From Mya arenaria (lineage: Eukaryota; Mollusca; Bivalvia; Myida; Myidae): a stretch of 64,000 nucleotides of DNA. The position numbers and the translations under genes were made by a program. The stretch lies in the NCBI RefSeq assembly GCF_026914265.1, contig NC_069124.1, forward strand, positions 13,537,088-13,601,087. The letters are read 5' to 3'. The notes beneath the pieces were generated by a model. The model was not told the DNA's origin and did no database searches. It was given only the letters and a program-made list of their open reading frames with translations. This document shows, piece after piece, positions 37,501 to 48,939 of the stretch (positions are counted from its first letter, which is position 1; each line of letters begins with the position of its first letter).

Positions 37501-40130
37501 AGGGCTTCCTTATGTTTCCAATGACGTATGTAGCAATTACTATACCTGTTTCATTTATACAATGCACTCTTGCTGCGATGCGATTGCGTCGGTAAAGGTT
37601 AAACAGAGGGGATGTTTCATTGAATTTGCAATTCCCGATGTGTTCTTCTGTTCCATTACATTGCACGTTTGATATCAAGTAAGGGTATAATGGATGTCCT
37701 GTTATAAAAAGTATAATTGTTACAAAGACAAGTCCAGTTGCCTTAATTGTACAAATTTTATGTTTAAAAGCACAACAAAAATGTCCAAACAAACAAGTTA
37801 CACAACGCATCAAGGCCACACACATTACACAAGATATCTTCATTCGTTAATGTTTGGGTTAAATCTATGTTTGATTCGATCGAGTGTGTCGATAACTCAG
37901 TGTAATTGTTCATGCAATGGATTGTAAAGTAATTTTATAAAACTGCATTAAACAAGTAAACTGTCAACGTCTGTTCATATTCGTACGTACATAAATTGAC
38001 TGTCCTTATCATAATAACGGCTATAGTCGTTGGTTACTTATACTTTATTTAACGGCGTACCTAGATCCCAGGGCCCGAGGGCGACTCCTGATTTATAACC
38101 CAGCTGTTTACACATGACTCGGGCGTCATTGTCATCCCAATCTTCAGGGTAGATAAAACCCTTTATTCCGTCTTTCTCCACATACACTATTGAAGGTGAC
38201 AGATCAACAGGAAGGACCTTAATTCCTGCAGTGTAAAAATAATGCAATTAGAGACCAAATTCTTGTTTTTAAGTGTGCTACAAAAATGCGATGTAAAGTT
38301 TCATAATATACAAAGGCAGATCATATCATAGATTGAGGGGCTGGATAAAAATCATTGATTTTTCTTTTATATCGTAAACCCCCTAATAAACAAAATAAAG
38401 CTGCAAGACTATAAAATGTTAAGAACAATGTAGTGTTTGACTCAAATATGCACGCAAACAATTTCAAGTACGTATACACAACACAACTTTTCAATGTTGT
38501 CATCAATTAATTGTTTTACTAAAGAACGCCCTTGCTCATGAAAGGACCTTGCATAGTTACCTGGATTTGATTTGTCTAAAGACTGTATAGCTCATTATAA
38601 TACTCATTTTACAATGATACATGTTATCTACTTGTAGTCATCATGTTAGTTCAAATTGTATCAACGACATGTCGCAGGCTTTAAATAGCACGTTTTATAT
38701 GAAGCTTCCGGTGTCGATTTCTGTGTTTCAAATAGGGTCTATAGAGCAGGCAATAGAAAAAAAAAGTTTGTCTTAGTTGACCGCCACAAACATAATCCAC
38801 GTACTATATAGCAGGTATATACGATGATGAAGTCGCCGTAGTTCGCTTTTCCGTAGACACAATCAGCATTATTTGACTTGTGTATACTTTAGCTGCTGTG
38901 CTTTTAACCGTTCCTGCTCTAAGTAGCTTTAAATTATTCATAATACAGTTGCATTTGTTCCAACAGGGACCATCACTTATTTCGTAACGCTTAAGTCATA
39001 TGTGATTCATTAAAAGAGGTTTTAACCGGACTGCACATTTTTAAAATAAAACCACCTTGACGCATGTACAACTTGCTAGTTGAAATGGTTATTACATGTA
39101 TAATATAACTGTGGTTGTTCTAACCGAACTGTTCCTGTTCAAAGATGTTTTGACTTGTTCATAATATAGTAGTAGTAGTTTTAGCCGGACTGCTCCTGAT
39201 CAAAGTAATTTGGACTCATTTACAGAATAAAGGTAGTAGTTCTAACCGGATTGCTACTGATCTACGAAGATTTGACATAATACAGGTGTAAGCCTTCTAA
39301 CCGGATTGTCCCTGATCTTAAAGGCATATACTTGTTCGTTCCTAACTGCACCGGTCCTAGACGTTTTGGCCTCATGTATGATATAGTTGTTGTTCTTGTT
39401 CTAACTGGACTGCCCCGGTTCTCAGAATTTTCGACCCAATTATGATAAAGTAAATGTAGTCCTTACCGGACTGTCCCGGTACTAACGACTTTGACCTCAT
39501 TTACGATATAGTTGTTGTAGTTCTTACTGAACTGCCCGCGTTCTTTGAATTTTGCACCCATGTATGATATAGTAAATCTAGTCCTTACCGGACTGTCCCG
39601 GTACTAAACACTTTAACCTCATGTATGATATAGTTGTTGTAGTTCTTACTTAACTGCCTCAGTTTTAAGAATTGTAGACATCTGTATAATAAGGATAAAG
39701 TGATTTTATCCGGATTGTCCCTAATGTAAGAAGCTTGGTCTTATTTGGAATACAGTGGAAGTGGTTCAAACATGTATATTATAGTTCCAGTGGTTATAAC
39801 ATGACTCACCTTGGTTTTAGGACATAAGGCTGATGTAGCTTTTATAATTCTTGATGGACTGTCCCTACTATGAAAGTAATTTGACCATTTTAATGGTGTT
39901 TGTAATTGTTCTTCTTACTGGACTGTCGTTCACCTAAGAATCTTGGACACATACATATTATTTTACGTAATGGTGTAAGCCAGCCTGTCCATGTTAAAAC
40001 TAATACTCCGGTTTGAGATAATTGGCAATAACAACTTACCTTTAGAAGAACCCATCACATCCATAGATCCTAACTGAACAAGTGCAACAAGAAGTGCTGA
40101 CGTTGAAGCTAGAAGGTTCTGAAATATCAT
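34589..40130 (-). CDS. Secreted protein with four SRCR domains
   Basis: Exons read on the minus strand: 40040-40130, 38061-38225, 37546-37698, 36499-36807, 36021-36206, 35656-35790, 34589-35055. All GT/AG, all phase 1, 1506 bp, 501 residues. Exon 1 encodes a signal peptide (MIFQNLLASTSALLVALVQL). SRCR1 is split over two exons (DDNDARVMCKQLGYKSGVAL; NVQCNGTEEHIGNC), SRCR2 is in one exon (CAEGFDDLAAQAVCRSLGF; NINCTGIESSILEC), SRCR3 is split (NGFDDTEATVICKEMGYKGG; IACEGTEKYLGEC), and SRCR4 is in the last exon (AAIVCKQLGYGNGG; IKCKGNESSLAEC), which ends KCFL-stop. There is no transmembrane segment. SRCR proteins bind microbes, polyanions or other proteins, so a secreted recognition role is inferred. 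SRCR1 lacks the first canonical Cys (GFIYPEDW where VCDDGW is usual) and has four Cys. Intron 1 carries a minisatellite. A decayed copy lies upstream. Confidence 0.88.
35340..35650. repeat. Degenerate short tandem repeat in SRCR intron
   Basis: Loose repeats of a TAAATACCCGTAGCC(T)AA-like motif recur roughly every 25-40 bp (about 35455, 35478, 35505 and 35530). It fills the intron between exons 35656-35790 and 34589-35055. Confidence 0.5.
38880..39990. repeat. Minisatellite with ~62-bp unit and dimer pattern in SRCR intron 1
   Basis: Diverged units carry TTCTAACCGGACTG(T/C)CC, a CGGTxCTAA..TTTTGACCTCAT block and a GTATGATATAGTTGTTGTAG block. Between about 39370 and 39680 two unit types alternate (TCCTTACCGGACTGTCCCGG and GTTCTTACT.AACTGCC), giving a ~123-bp dimer. 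The array thins out at both ends and stops just before exon 1. Confidence 0.7.
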
Positions 40131-40509
40131 AATTCTTGTTTTGCTCTATCCACTCATAACAAAGATATTTTTGCGCTCGTGTTTGTGTTTCTGTATTAAT
40201 CAACTACAACAATTGGAGAGTATAGACTTCGTTATTGTTCAAGATTATGATTTAAATAGAAAATGCTTTGTCAGTATAAATGGGCATTTAAATTGCCCTT
40301 GACGTTACTCGGCATGAAAATATTTAGTCAAATTTCCATTCTTTAACGACACAATTTCTTAACACCTAACACCACGCAACGAAATAGTTTAAGTTGTAAT
40401 TACTAACACCTCGTATGCAATGTTTTCGTATGATAAGTGTTACAAAGTGTGTTCACTAAAACGATTAAATGGCCTATGATTAATCAAAATAAAATCATCA
40501 ATTTAGTAA

Positions 40510-40930
40510 ATATCACTTCAAATCATACAATCAGGTTGACATTGTGGTTTAAAACGCGTGATTAATGTCACGTAAACACATATAACTCCAGAAAACAACA
40601 ACATGCTGGATTTACGCCTGATTGGTATTTGAAATACTGGTTTATATAAGTTGCTTTTGTAATGTTTTGTGCATTCTCGTTTGGGAACGCTATCTATGGT
40701 GATCATTTTACTGTTAAATGCCATTTCGGTAGTCACTCTCCTCTCACCGATTTGGCTTTATATGATATGAATGTGTTGTTAGTCTTTTTTTTCTAATGTG
40801 AGCTTTAAGTAACTTCATTATTGTTTGTAAAGCGAATTTATAATACCTAGAAGAAAGGTTCAACTTTATAACTGAAAATGTAGGTGTATCTTTGGGATAC
40901 TTCTTAAGCGAATCCTATACTAATCATTGT
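40510..40930 (-). repeat. Third, inverted copy of the 28870-30245 repeat
   Basis: On the minus strand this reads GTTGAACCTTTCTTCTAGGT, CATTCATATCATAT, ATGATCACCAT, AAAGCAACTTATAT and CGTAAATCCAGCATG in the same order as 29090-29360, and its far end matches copy B near 30230-30260. It lies just upstream of the SRCR gene. The 72-codon frame at 40518-40736 is not kept in the other copies, so I do not call it a gene. Confidence 0.65.
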
Positions 40931-42149
40931 TAAAACACATTCTTCATTTCTTTAGAGGCAAAAGATAAGGTTAAAGCCATGCAGAAATTAGCCTTTATGC
41001 ATTATATTTGAGAAATACATATTTAGTCATTGTCACTGATATTATTTGTTCATATGACCGAGAAAAAATGTTAAAAAAGTACTAGCAGGTTTGCTATAAC
41101 ATAGTCGACCTCGAGATACATTAGAAGGTACGAAACAATAGTCTCATTATTCGCTTACTTGAGTCTGAGTTATCCAAAGCGAATTTTCCAATTATTATCC
41201 TTATCGGTTCAATTTACACGGGCATGTACAAAACCTGTATTTATAAAACACCCATAGTAAAATAATATAAACACTAGTTCATAACTTTCACTGGTCAAAA
41301 GACGTAATTATGAACAGGAAGACAAGAAATCGGCATGGCCGTATCTAAAAAACAACCTGAAATACCAGTTTTTGTTGTAATAGTCTACAGTGTATTATAT
41401 TTTCCTCGCACGAACCAACTGAGCCCCATTTGATTAATTCCAATTCTCCAGATAGTCTTCAGTTCCCTTGCTTGATAAAATAACTGGTTAAGCTTACACA
41501 GGTCAAACGAAAGTCAACTCAAACATGGTATGTCTCAAAGTTAACTTGCTTGTTTATATTAAAGATCCAACCTTAACCAGTATAAACGTTAACCATCAAA
41601 CATTTCGAAAAAATAAAAATAAATCTAAACTTGTTTATCCTTTTATATGTTGGCCTTATGTATGCCATTCGGCATTATATTGATTAATGAATAATAAAAA
41701 GTGCAAAGTTTTGATTGTGTACTGTCGGTTTCACTTTTAAACCAATTGATGTTTCTGATAAGCTGTGTGGAACTGTAAGTCCAATCCGTTCCTATCGCTC
41801 GACGACACTTTTACCGAAAATGCTCAGTGTTTGTTTGAACAAAAACGATTACAAAACGTTAATCAGATCAAACTCTATTAACCGATATGAAATATATTCT
41901 ACAGGGATACTCAGGAACCTACAAGGACATATCACATGTACAGCTGACATTAAAGTCAAAGTACAGTGGATTATTTTCTTGCGTCAACAGATATTTTTAT
42001 AGCATCAAAGTATTTTAAGGGCATAAATATCAACATCAAACTCAGACACCAGCACTTACATTTTACATTAGCAATATATTCATTAAAATAATGAGTAAGC
42101 ACGGTGGACAAAGGACATCAATACATTTAGCGGAAAATAATACTTATGT

Positions 42150-43010
42150 GAAAAACAAACCGAATTCAGTCAGGCGTGGTAACGCAACGGCCAATATGAA
42201 ATGTGGTTTTATTAAAGAATAGAAATTGTTTCTACCTTAAAGTATTTAGGCTCATATTTCATGCCTGAGCTACCAGGGACCAAAACTATTGACATCCTCT
42301 TACTGCAAGTAACGAAAGCAGTCAACAAGTTTTTAAAACAAGAAAAGCATTTTTCTAAGCAACCATGAAACTTTTAATCTTTTCGATGCTATTAAAAAAA
42401 GCCTGACATATTCATTGGAGATATGGGGCTACGAATTCTGTGAGTAAACTGAACAGTTCCAGTTTATGTTTTGTAAGAGACTTGGTTGCTAAAATCAAAA
42501 TGTTGCAACTTCTTTTCAATAAGACAAACTGGGCGTGTTCCCCAATATAAATGCTGGCTTAAACAATTAAATATGCCCCGACATATATATAGATACGCAG
42601 TGCTACGAACTATTACGTTCATTGACGAGCATGGTAGATGGAGATTGGCTTCAAGCGTCAAACGACTTCTTTTTCACGACTGATTTTAGTTAGGTATGGA
42701 TTGCAGATGAGTCGATCATACCGAGGCCTTTCTATAAACTTTTACAAATCGCCTCAGAGACTAAGCTTACCAAAACATAATTTCCGATAATAGTTCCTCA
42801 ACAGAGGCGTTGTGCTATAAACGTTTTAAATCGGCAATTACCTCAGAAACATATTTATCTGAGTCTGTTCCATATATACATATAAGCGAATCTCATCAAA
42901 CTTTCGATGCTCAATCCATGCTCTTAAAACAGAACATGGTAGACATAATAACAGTGACCGAGATTAACAGAATGACAATTTTACGCATTTGGTGATCAAG
43001 GATGCCCAAG
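42150..43010 (+). mobile_element. LINE fragment, C-terminal half of reverse transcriptase ORF
   Basis: Readable across frames: a KCGFIK...FYLK segment, TKTIDILLLQVTKAVNKFLK (about 42276-42335), NLFDAIKKSLTYSLEIWGYE (42377-42436), QFMFCKRLG, CWLKQLNMPRHIYRYA (about 42550-42597), DEHGRW and VWIADES. These are typical of the region after the polymerase box in mollusc LINEs. Multiple frameshifts. Related to, but not the same as, the element at 8085-9992. Confidence 0.7.
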
Positions 43011-43289
43011 GCTGTCGCTACTTCGACAAATATGATTATCCTCGATTTGATTATTTGATATATTTAAGGTGTTCAATAACCTCTTGTATTAGTTCCCTTA
43101 TTTATATTCCCTTTATAAATCTAGTTTTTATTTGGTGATATTATTTTTTTACATAATAAAGACTGTGAGACAACGGTGCTTGACATTTGCAGAAATGTAT
43201 TGAAAACGGTGTTAAAATAAGCAGAGCTCACAAAATATGTTCGTGGCAAAACTCGCCCGATTGTTGCAAAACTTGTTAACTCTAAATTT

Positions 43290-43690
43290 TAAATTTGTGG
43301 GGAAAGGTGACCTTGTGAGAGATCAACTTTATGTAAAAAAATAGACACTTTTTTATCGGAGCGGTTCGGGCTACAGTAAGTTACCGACGGTAGCGGTACC
43401 GTTAACAGTTGCACGTATAAAAGGTATAAGAAGATAACAAGGGCGAATGTGATGAGTTCGGCTGCGGTTACCCAACCGCCGATGTCATTTATAACTCTAC
43501 GGAGACACATTAATCGTAACCGACAGTGGCCGTGAATCCATCAGCGACCATTCTGGCGTCTATTGACTAGCCGACAAGATATCTGGCAACGTCGGATACC
43601 GGAACCGGAATAAGCGTTGAACACTTCCGGTTCTATAAAGGGGCGCGGATAAAAAACGTGTAAGCGTTTGACTCGAACATTGGATAGTGA
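43290..43690. other. GC-richer island with a TATA-like motif
   Basis: This stretch has more C/G and CpG than its surroundings and contains GGTTCTATAAAGGGGCGCGG near 43629-43648, a good TATA-box match on the plus strand. A minus-strand open frame (43289-43510) has a hydrophobic segment LITFALVIFLYLLYVQLL. It may be a fragment of an LTR or other transposon promoter. No terminal repeats or tRNA primer site were found, so this stays open. Confidence 0.3.
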
Positions 43691-44100
43691 AATATCGGAG
43701 CTGCAAGATTATGTTTTAGAGACTCTTTATTTGTTAATATGATGCATTCATTTGATATATTATCCTTATGTGAAAGTAAATATTAGTGGTTATCCTATCA
43801 TTTGTTCCAAGGTCAGAAAGTTATGAATTTAGACTGGAACTCGGTGGTATATTACTGTTAATAAAGTCATCACTATTTCAGTATATATCACTGTATTCGA
43901 AACAGAAGAAAGTTGATTTACATGGATTAAAGCCGATTAATTATTTTTTAAAAAGGGATAATGACGTATACATATCTTTCGTGTATTTACCTCCTACTTA
44001 TTATGTGTAGTTTCAGAGACATTGACTTCTTTTTAACTTTTAGAATCCGGTGTAAGAAAATAAGTAAGAAATCTTGGTTTAGTCGCAGGTTTAGTTGACA
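43690..44100 (+). mobile_element. LINE endonuclease fragment
   Basis: The plus frame 43786-44010 reads GGILLLIKSSLFQYISLYSK and ends VYISFVYLPPTYYV, matching the conserved sugar/active-site strand region (GG..I.IK.S and YLC.VYIPP) of LINE apurinic-type endonucleases. It sits downstream of a C-terminal fragment of a LINE, so the two are separate insertions. Confidence 0.6.
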
Positions 44101-44689
44101 TCAACTCCCGCACGGTTGAATGCTCTGATAAAATTGTCGAATGTAATTGACTTTTTGGTGTCTTTTCCCAATTAGGCACCCCGTTGATAAATGTGTCTAT
44201 TTCTTTCATGCTTTTCGATGAAATATGCAGCTTTATCAGTGAAATAGCAACAGTAAAATATCAATTTGATATTTTCACTACAAAATAAGAAGTGAAAATA
44301 CCAACTTCCAGAACAAAGTTTTAAAATCCATTGCAGTTAATTACCCTTGATCACAACAGAACACTTCACTTTCAACCAGAAAATGTTGGCTAAAAATATT
44401 TAAAATGTAAAGATATGTTACACAAGTTTAAATAAAAATATATTTGGAAATTAACAACTTGCCGTGTATTAGCAAATATGTTTATTCCGTTTTAAACGAT
44501 TTCTTGATATTGAAGCTGAATGATCGAACATTTACTTTCAAACAATACAAATTACAGACGAAAACAACTGTTCGAACAAAAATAGAATGTTATACCATCA
44601 TTTAAATGTATTTTGAACTGTTTGCCGTTATAAAACGTAATACGAAATCCACACAACAATTTACAGATAAACATAATATTTTTACCAAA

Positions 44690-45120
44690 CCCACACCACT
44701 AAATTTGTCAACAAACTAGCGTGGTCCTCATCATTACCTGGAAAACGACTTCAAGCGAAACAGACTGGTCTATGAAAGTAAGATGGCTGAATACCCATGT
44801 ATCATGAAACACACTCTTAAACTAAGAAAAATGTTTTATATCAAATGAGTATCCGCAATTATTTTGCAAACACATTCAAATTTCCATTCAATACATGGCG
44901 GCGCAGTAATTTGATTATGTATTTATGCCCCGCTTAAAATAAAAGTGTTTTCGTTATTGTTTTAGAACATAGATGCACTTAAAAAACTTCATTCAAAACT
45001 GCTCATAAAATATTTGCACTAAAAACAGAGCGAATAATAGACTATAAAAACAATAACAGAAAATTGACAGCAATAATTTTGCGTGAGGGCGTCCCACAGG
45101 TAGCGGCGTAAATAACACCT
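44690..45120 (+). repeat. Dispersed repeat pair, copy 2
   Basis: Collinear with 25890-26360; see shared blocks GGAAAACGACTTCAAGCGAA and GCGTCCCACAGGTAGCGGCGT. Both copies lie in gene or former-gene introns. Confidence 0.55.
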
Positions 45121-45208
45121 TTTTCAAAAAGGGGTTAATTAAATAAATAAATTAAAATTGTATAAAGCTTGGAAATATGCATAAAAGAAACAGAAAATTT
45201 GTTTATTT

Positions 45209-45339
45209 CAGTATAAGATCGTATTTCATTTCACTCGTGATCATAAAGAAACTATATTTTCACTTGTGGCTTCGCCACTCGTTAAAATATGTTTTTCTTT
45301 GGCACTCTTGAAATCAAGTACGATCTTACATTACACTGG
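45209..45339. repeat. Foldback element, ~60-bp arms
   Basis: Arms pair outward from a GTGGCTTCGCCAC core (about 45266-45278): CAGTATAAGATCGTATTTCA on the left matches the complement of AAGTACGATCTTACATTACACTG on the right, with ATATTTT and CACTCGTGA-type blocks paired between them. The structure is a near-continuous palindrome with scattered mismatches. Confidence 0.75.
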
Positions 45340-46689
45340 AATAATCAAATATTCGTTATACATAGAGCATTCAATTGTTAGATCTAATATTATCTAGTAA
45401 TATGAAAATTTGTTAACGGCATATGTGGTAATGATGCACATGTCGACAATTAGACTTACATTTAACGGTAATAGTTGTATTTACAATTTGGTAGAGTAAG
45501 GGGGTTTATTCCCCTTTATTTAGCACTTTACTGTTCATGATTTATACAGGTTTTCACCACATTTTCCAGTTGACATGCGCAATGCAAATTGAATGTATAG
45601 AAAACATAACACAAATGAATTCCGTACATTGTTGCAGCTGAAACATAAAACATATCGTGGTACTATGCGTTAAGGTAAGAGACTGGTCAATTAACAACGA
45701 CATAATGAGTTTCATGGTATGTCTAAAACACAGTCTCAGAAATTCTAGAAAAAAAATCTCAATACAATATGCTCAAAGAACACAATATCATTGTATTATA
45801 ATTACTAGTATGCATTCTGTATTAACCTTAAGAGCAGGACAAAGGGCATAATAATCATACTACTGCTAATGAAATTACATGCGATTCTGGTCATCACGTT
45901 CGATATGATTTTCTATATACATATTCATATTTATTGGAACTTATGAAAGGACCAATTACAAAAGCTTTGAAATGTACTTCAGGTACGCCCCTCCTCGTTA
46001 AGAGGATACTGAACAAATACATAAATATGAACGAAATACTATACGTTATTTTAATACTTATGGTATGTATACATGTCAGTCATAATATTTCTTCAAAATA
46101 TATCAACGTACATTCGTAAGCTTTAGCACATTTCATTATACGTTTCTGATTGCAATACCCTGTGTTCTAAATAGGGTATTTAGAGCAGATAATAGAAGAG
46201 AAATCTTGGACGCCGCTAACATTCTTCAAATCCAAATTGGCAGGCACATGCGAATTTATGGTTTCCGATGTTTAACTGTGCAGCGTCTAATTTAGCAAAA
46301 GTTCCGCTACAATTTCATTAGCCTGAAAAAAATCATCATACTTTGAGTAATATTCAAAAGTTTCAATAACCTCCAAATTTATTCTGCTTAAATTCGTATT
46401 GAAACAAACTCCTGTATTACATTTTAAAACACCGCTTGCTATTTAAAGGTCTCAGTTAATTAATTGCTGTTTAGTAAATCGTAGAACGTAACGGTAAAAG
46501 TTTGCTATGCTTAACTCCCAGTTCTCGAGACGCAACCAGAGCTTCCCTGTCGTAGAAACCGGTAGAGCTCATAGTTTACCACTTATTAAAATCACCACAA
46601 TTCGAAAAATTATTTTCCACGACTCCAGCAATCAATGAATTGTTCTCCCTACCGCCAGTAATACGCACTCTAGAATACAAGAACGTGTT

Positions 46690-46910
46690 TGAAGTTAAAC
46701 TTAATACATTTAATTTCAGGAAAGAAGTCATAAACATTATATCCTGGTAGCAATGGTAGATGCATCGCTTTGTTCCATGTTTCTTTTTGTGATTTATTTT
46801 GTGTTATATGTCTTTGGCGTTTACCCTGTGCCATTAAACGGGGTTTATGTTTAAATGTTTTGCTACTGAGCTTGTTTCTGTAGTTTTTCACATAAGTATT
46901 GGAAAGCACA
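46690..46910 (-). mobile_element. LINE 3' tail (17500-20540 family)
   Basis: The minus strand reads NYRNKLSSKTFKHKPRLMAQ then GKRQRH, the best-preserved copy of this tail. It ends soon after, without the 3' untranslated repeats seen at 12845-13080. Confidence 0.7.
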
Positions 46911-47189
46911 CTGAAGTAGAAAATATTAACTGCACTGTGGACGACGTAAGCGACAACAAGGACAAAATAAACATCGAATTAAAGCGCATCCCCTTGAGTG
47001 TGTGTAAAATTGTACTTTCTAAGGAATAAATGAGGTACATTTAATTAACTTAAACTAGGCATAACACTCAGCGACAAGTAACAACCTAGCTTTAGAAGAA
47101 CCATCCATATCCAAGGACCCTAGCTGAATGAGTGGAACGACAAATGTTGACGCTTACGCCAAAAGGTACTCGAATATCATTATTTTATC

Positions 47190-48125
47190 TATCTTTGTTC
47201 AGAATTAGAGTTCAGAATAGGTACTATCCGGAATTCAGTGAGAAAGGTTTTTCCGCCAATGTACATGTAGGTGCAAACACATTAAGCCCGGATTGCTGTG
47301 GTGATCTATTCATATTAAAATTCAGCTAATCCATATGTCCTTTGTCCATATTAAATTATTTAGATGACATAAGGTCACATACGTTCTTAATATGGCTGGA
47401 TCTACGCGTGTTTGAAGTTTTAAATCTTCATACTTGTATACATAAGCTGCTATGGCAACATTCTTGGAAAGCTATATTACATGTAAACGTTTTGACTGCT
47501 GAATACAATATGATACATTATCTGGCGGCACAGACGTAAACAGGTCAAATACTTGTTTCGTAAATCAGGCTTCGTAATAAACTTTTTATTAATGTAAAGT
47601 TTTCATTTTTAAATAAGATTTCAATATCGTTTTTGTCATTTGTTCTGAAATTTAAAATAGAAACATACTCAATTAGATCTTATGTATAGCATTTCAGCCA
47701 TAGGAGCACCAACACATAGAAACGATACGCCTTGTGCGTAACGCACACGTTCATGACTTATCCGTTCACTAAATAACAACATTTTCAACTGACACGATGT
47801 AATTCTGATAAACAAAACAATGAATCCAATGGCATTTTACGTACACTGGAAGTGAATGGTGTTCCACATCTGTAATGAGAATACAATTCATGTCTTGTGA
47901 GCCATTGACATCTTCATAACAACAGCATCAAAAAAGGTTTATAAATGTCTCCTTGTCACGAAATTTGCGAAAGTCATTTCACATCAGATAAGGAAAGGCA
48001 TAATTAGCAATGGTTCTTGATATTGCTTTTGTATACGCCAGACTCTAATCAGTTCTCTTTGTTGACGGAACTTACTATTCTAATTAAACACTATCTGAAA
48101 CTTAGAATTATGATGTTGTATATTG
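47190..48125. other. No gene seen
   Basis: Open frames at 47132-47329 and 47342-47539 are short and unrecognised. The first overlaps the dead SRCR exon copy on the opposite strand. Confidence 0.4.
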
Positions 48126-48129
48126 AAAT

Positions 48130-48385
48130 TGATACAAATCACTGGAGCTTAAGCACATTTTAGAGAGCTACGATTACCAGAAACAAATCGTTTTTACATG
48201 GAAAAATAATTAAACGTTTGTCACACAGAAGATTTCATTAGGTTAATCGATGAATTCGATTAATATATTTAGCTCCTATATGAACATGAATGCACAGTGA
48301 TATTAAGTAATTACTTTAAGTTGCCCAAAAAGCATACAAAAACTGTGGAGTCATTCGAGGGACAATCAGTAAGTTTTTCAAACAT
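48130..48385 (+). repeat. Dispersed repeat, copy 2
   Basis: Second copy of the element at 12085-12350, same orientation, starting GATACAAATCACTGGAGCTT and ending CGAGGGACAATCAGTAAG. Confidence 0.65.
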
Positions 48386-48939
48386 TTGTTTAGTACTATG
48401 AGGTATTTATTTCAAATTTACTTATACAAGGTATTTTAACAACAATACAAAGAATAGGGATTGGAAAACAAGTTACTTAATACTTATGTAAATTCCTTTC
48501 CTTATAGTTATTTAGTTCAATAAACTTATGATATTCAAATCCGATCAAGATACTTAAAATAAGATGCGTGATATATTTGCTGGTATACTGTTATCATTTT
48601 TAACACATGTAGCTATATAATAGGTTTATCATCTCATGCATGACACATTGCCCCCGACACCGGACACTATCCTATCCAAACAGACCCATTCAAGCATCGA
48701 ATCTTCTTGAACTTGTAATTAACCTCTGCACACACAGAAATATGTCCTTGTTTTGTTCAAAAGTTAAGCGATCGTCACCGAAAAGTAAATTATGAATGGT
48801 TGGTGAACAAGAAAGGTCATTGAAATATCGCTGTCTATGGGTTGATTATAAAGGGCATATCATGAGAAAAAGGGAAGCATCTTTAATTTCGGTGCATGCA
48901 CATAAAGGAGTCAATGATATTTTTTTCTGTTAATATCAT

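Larger units (their letters stand above)
41350..47180 (-). pseudogene. Decayed tandem duplicate of the SRCR gene
   Basis: Three pieces match the intact SRCR gene in the same order and strand. Piece 1, about 41355-41470, matches exon 35656-35790 (shared ACCAACTGAGCCCCA) but is frameshifted. Piece 2, about 46150-46240, matches intron 1 near 38725-38790 (AAATAGGGT.T.TAGAGCAG..AATAGAA). Piece 3, 47090-47180, matches the signal-peptide exon over all 91 bp, with an in-frame TAA at codon 9 and a lost donor (AAAGCT for AAAGGT). Matches to the other exons were not found. LINE fragments (42150, 43690, 46690) and other repeats now fill the space between. The family arose by duplication and this copy cannot code. 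Confidence 0.7.

Noticed and set aside
40518..40736. 72-codon frame resembling a signal-anchor peptide upstream of the SRCR gene
   Set aside because: The same DNA at 29230-29440 and 30100-30250 does not keep the frame, so it is repeat sequence.
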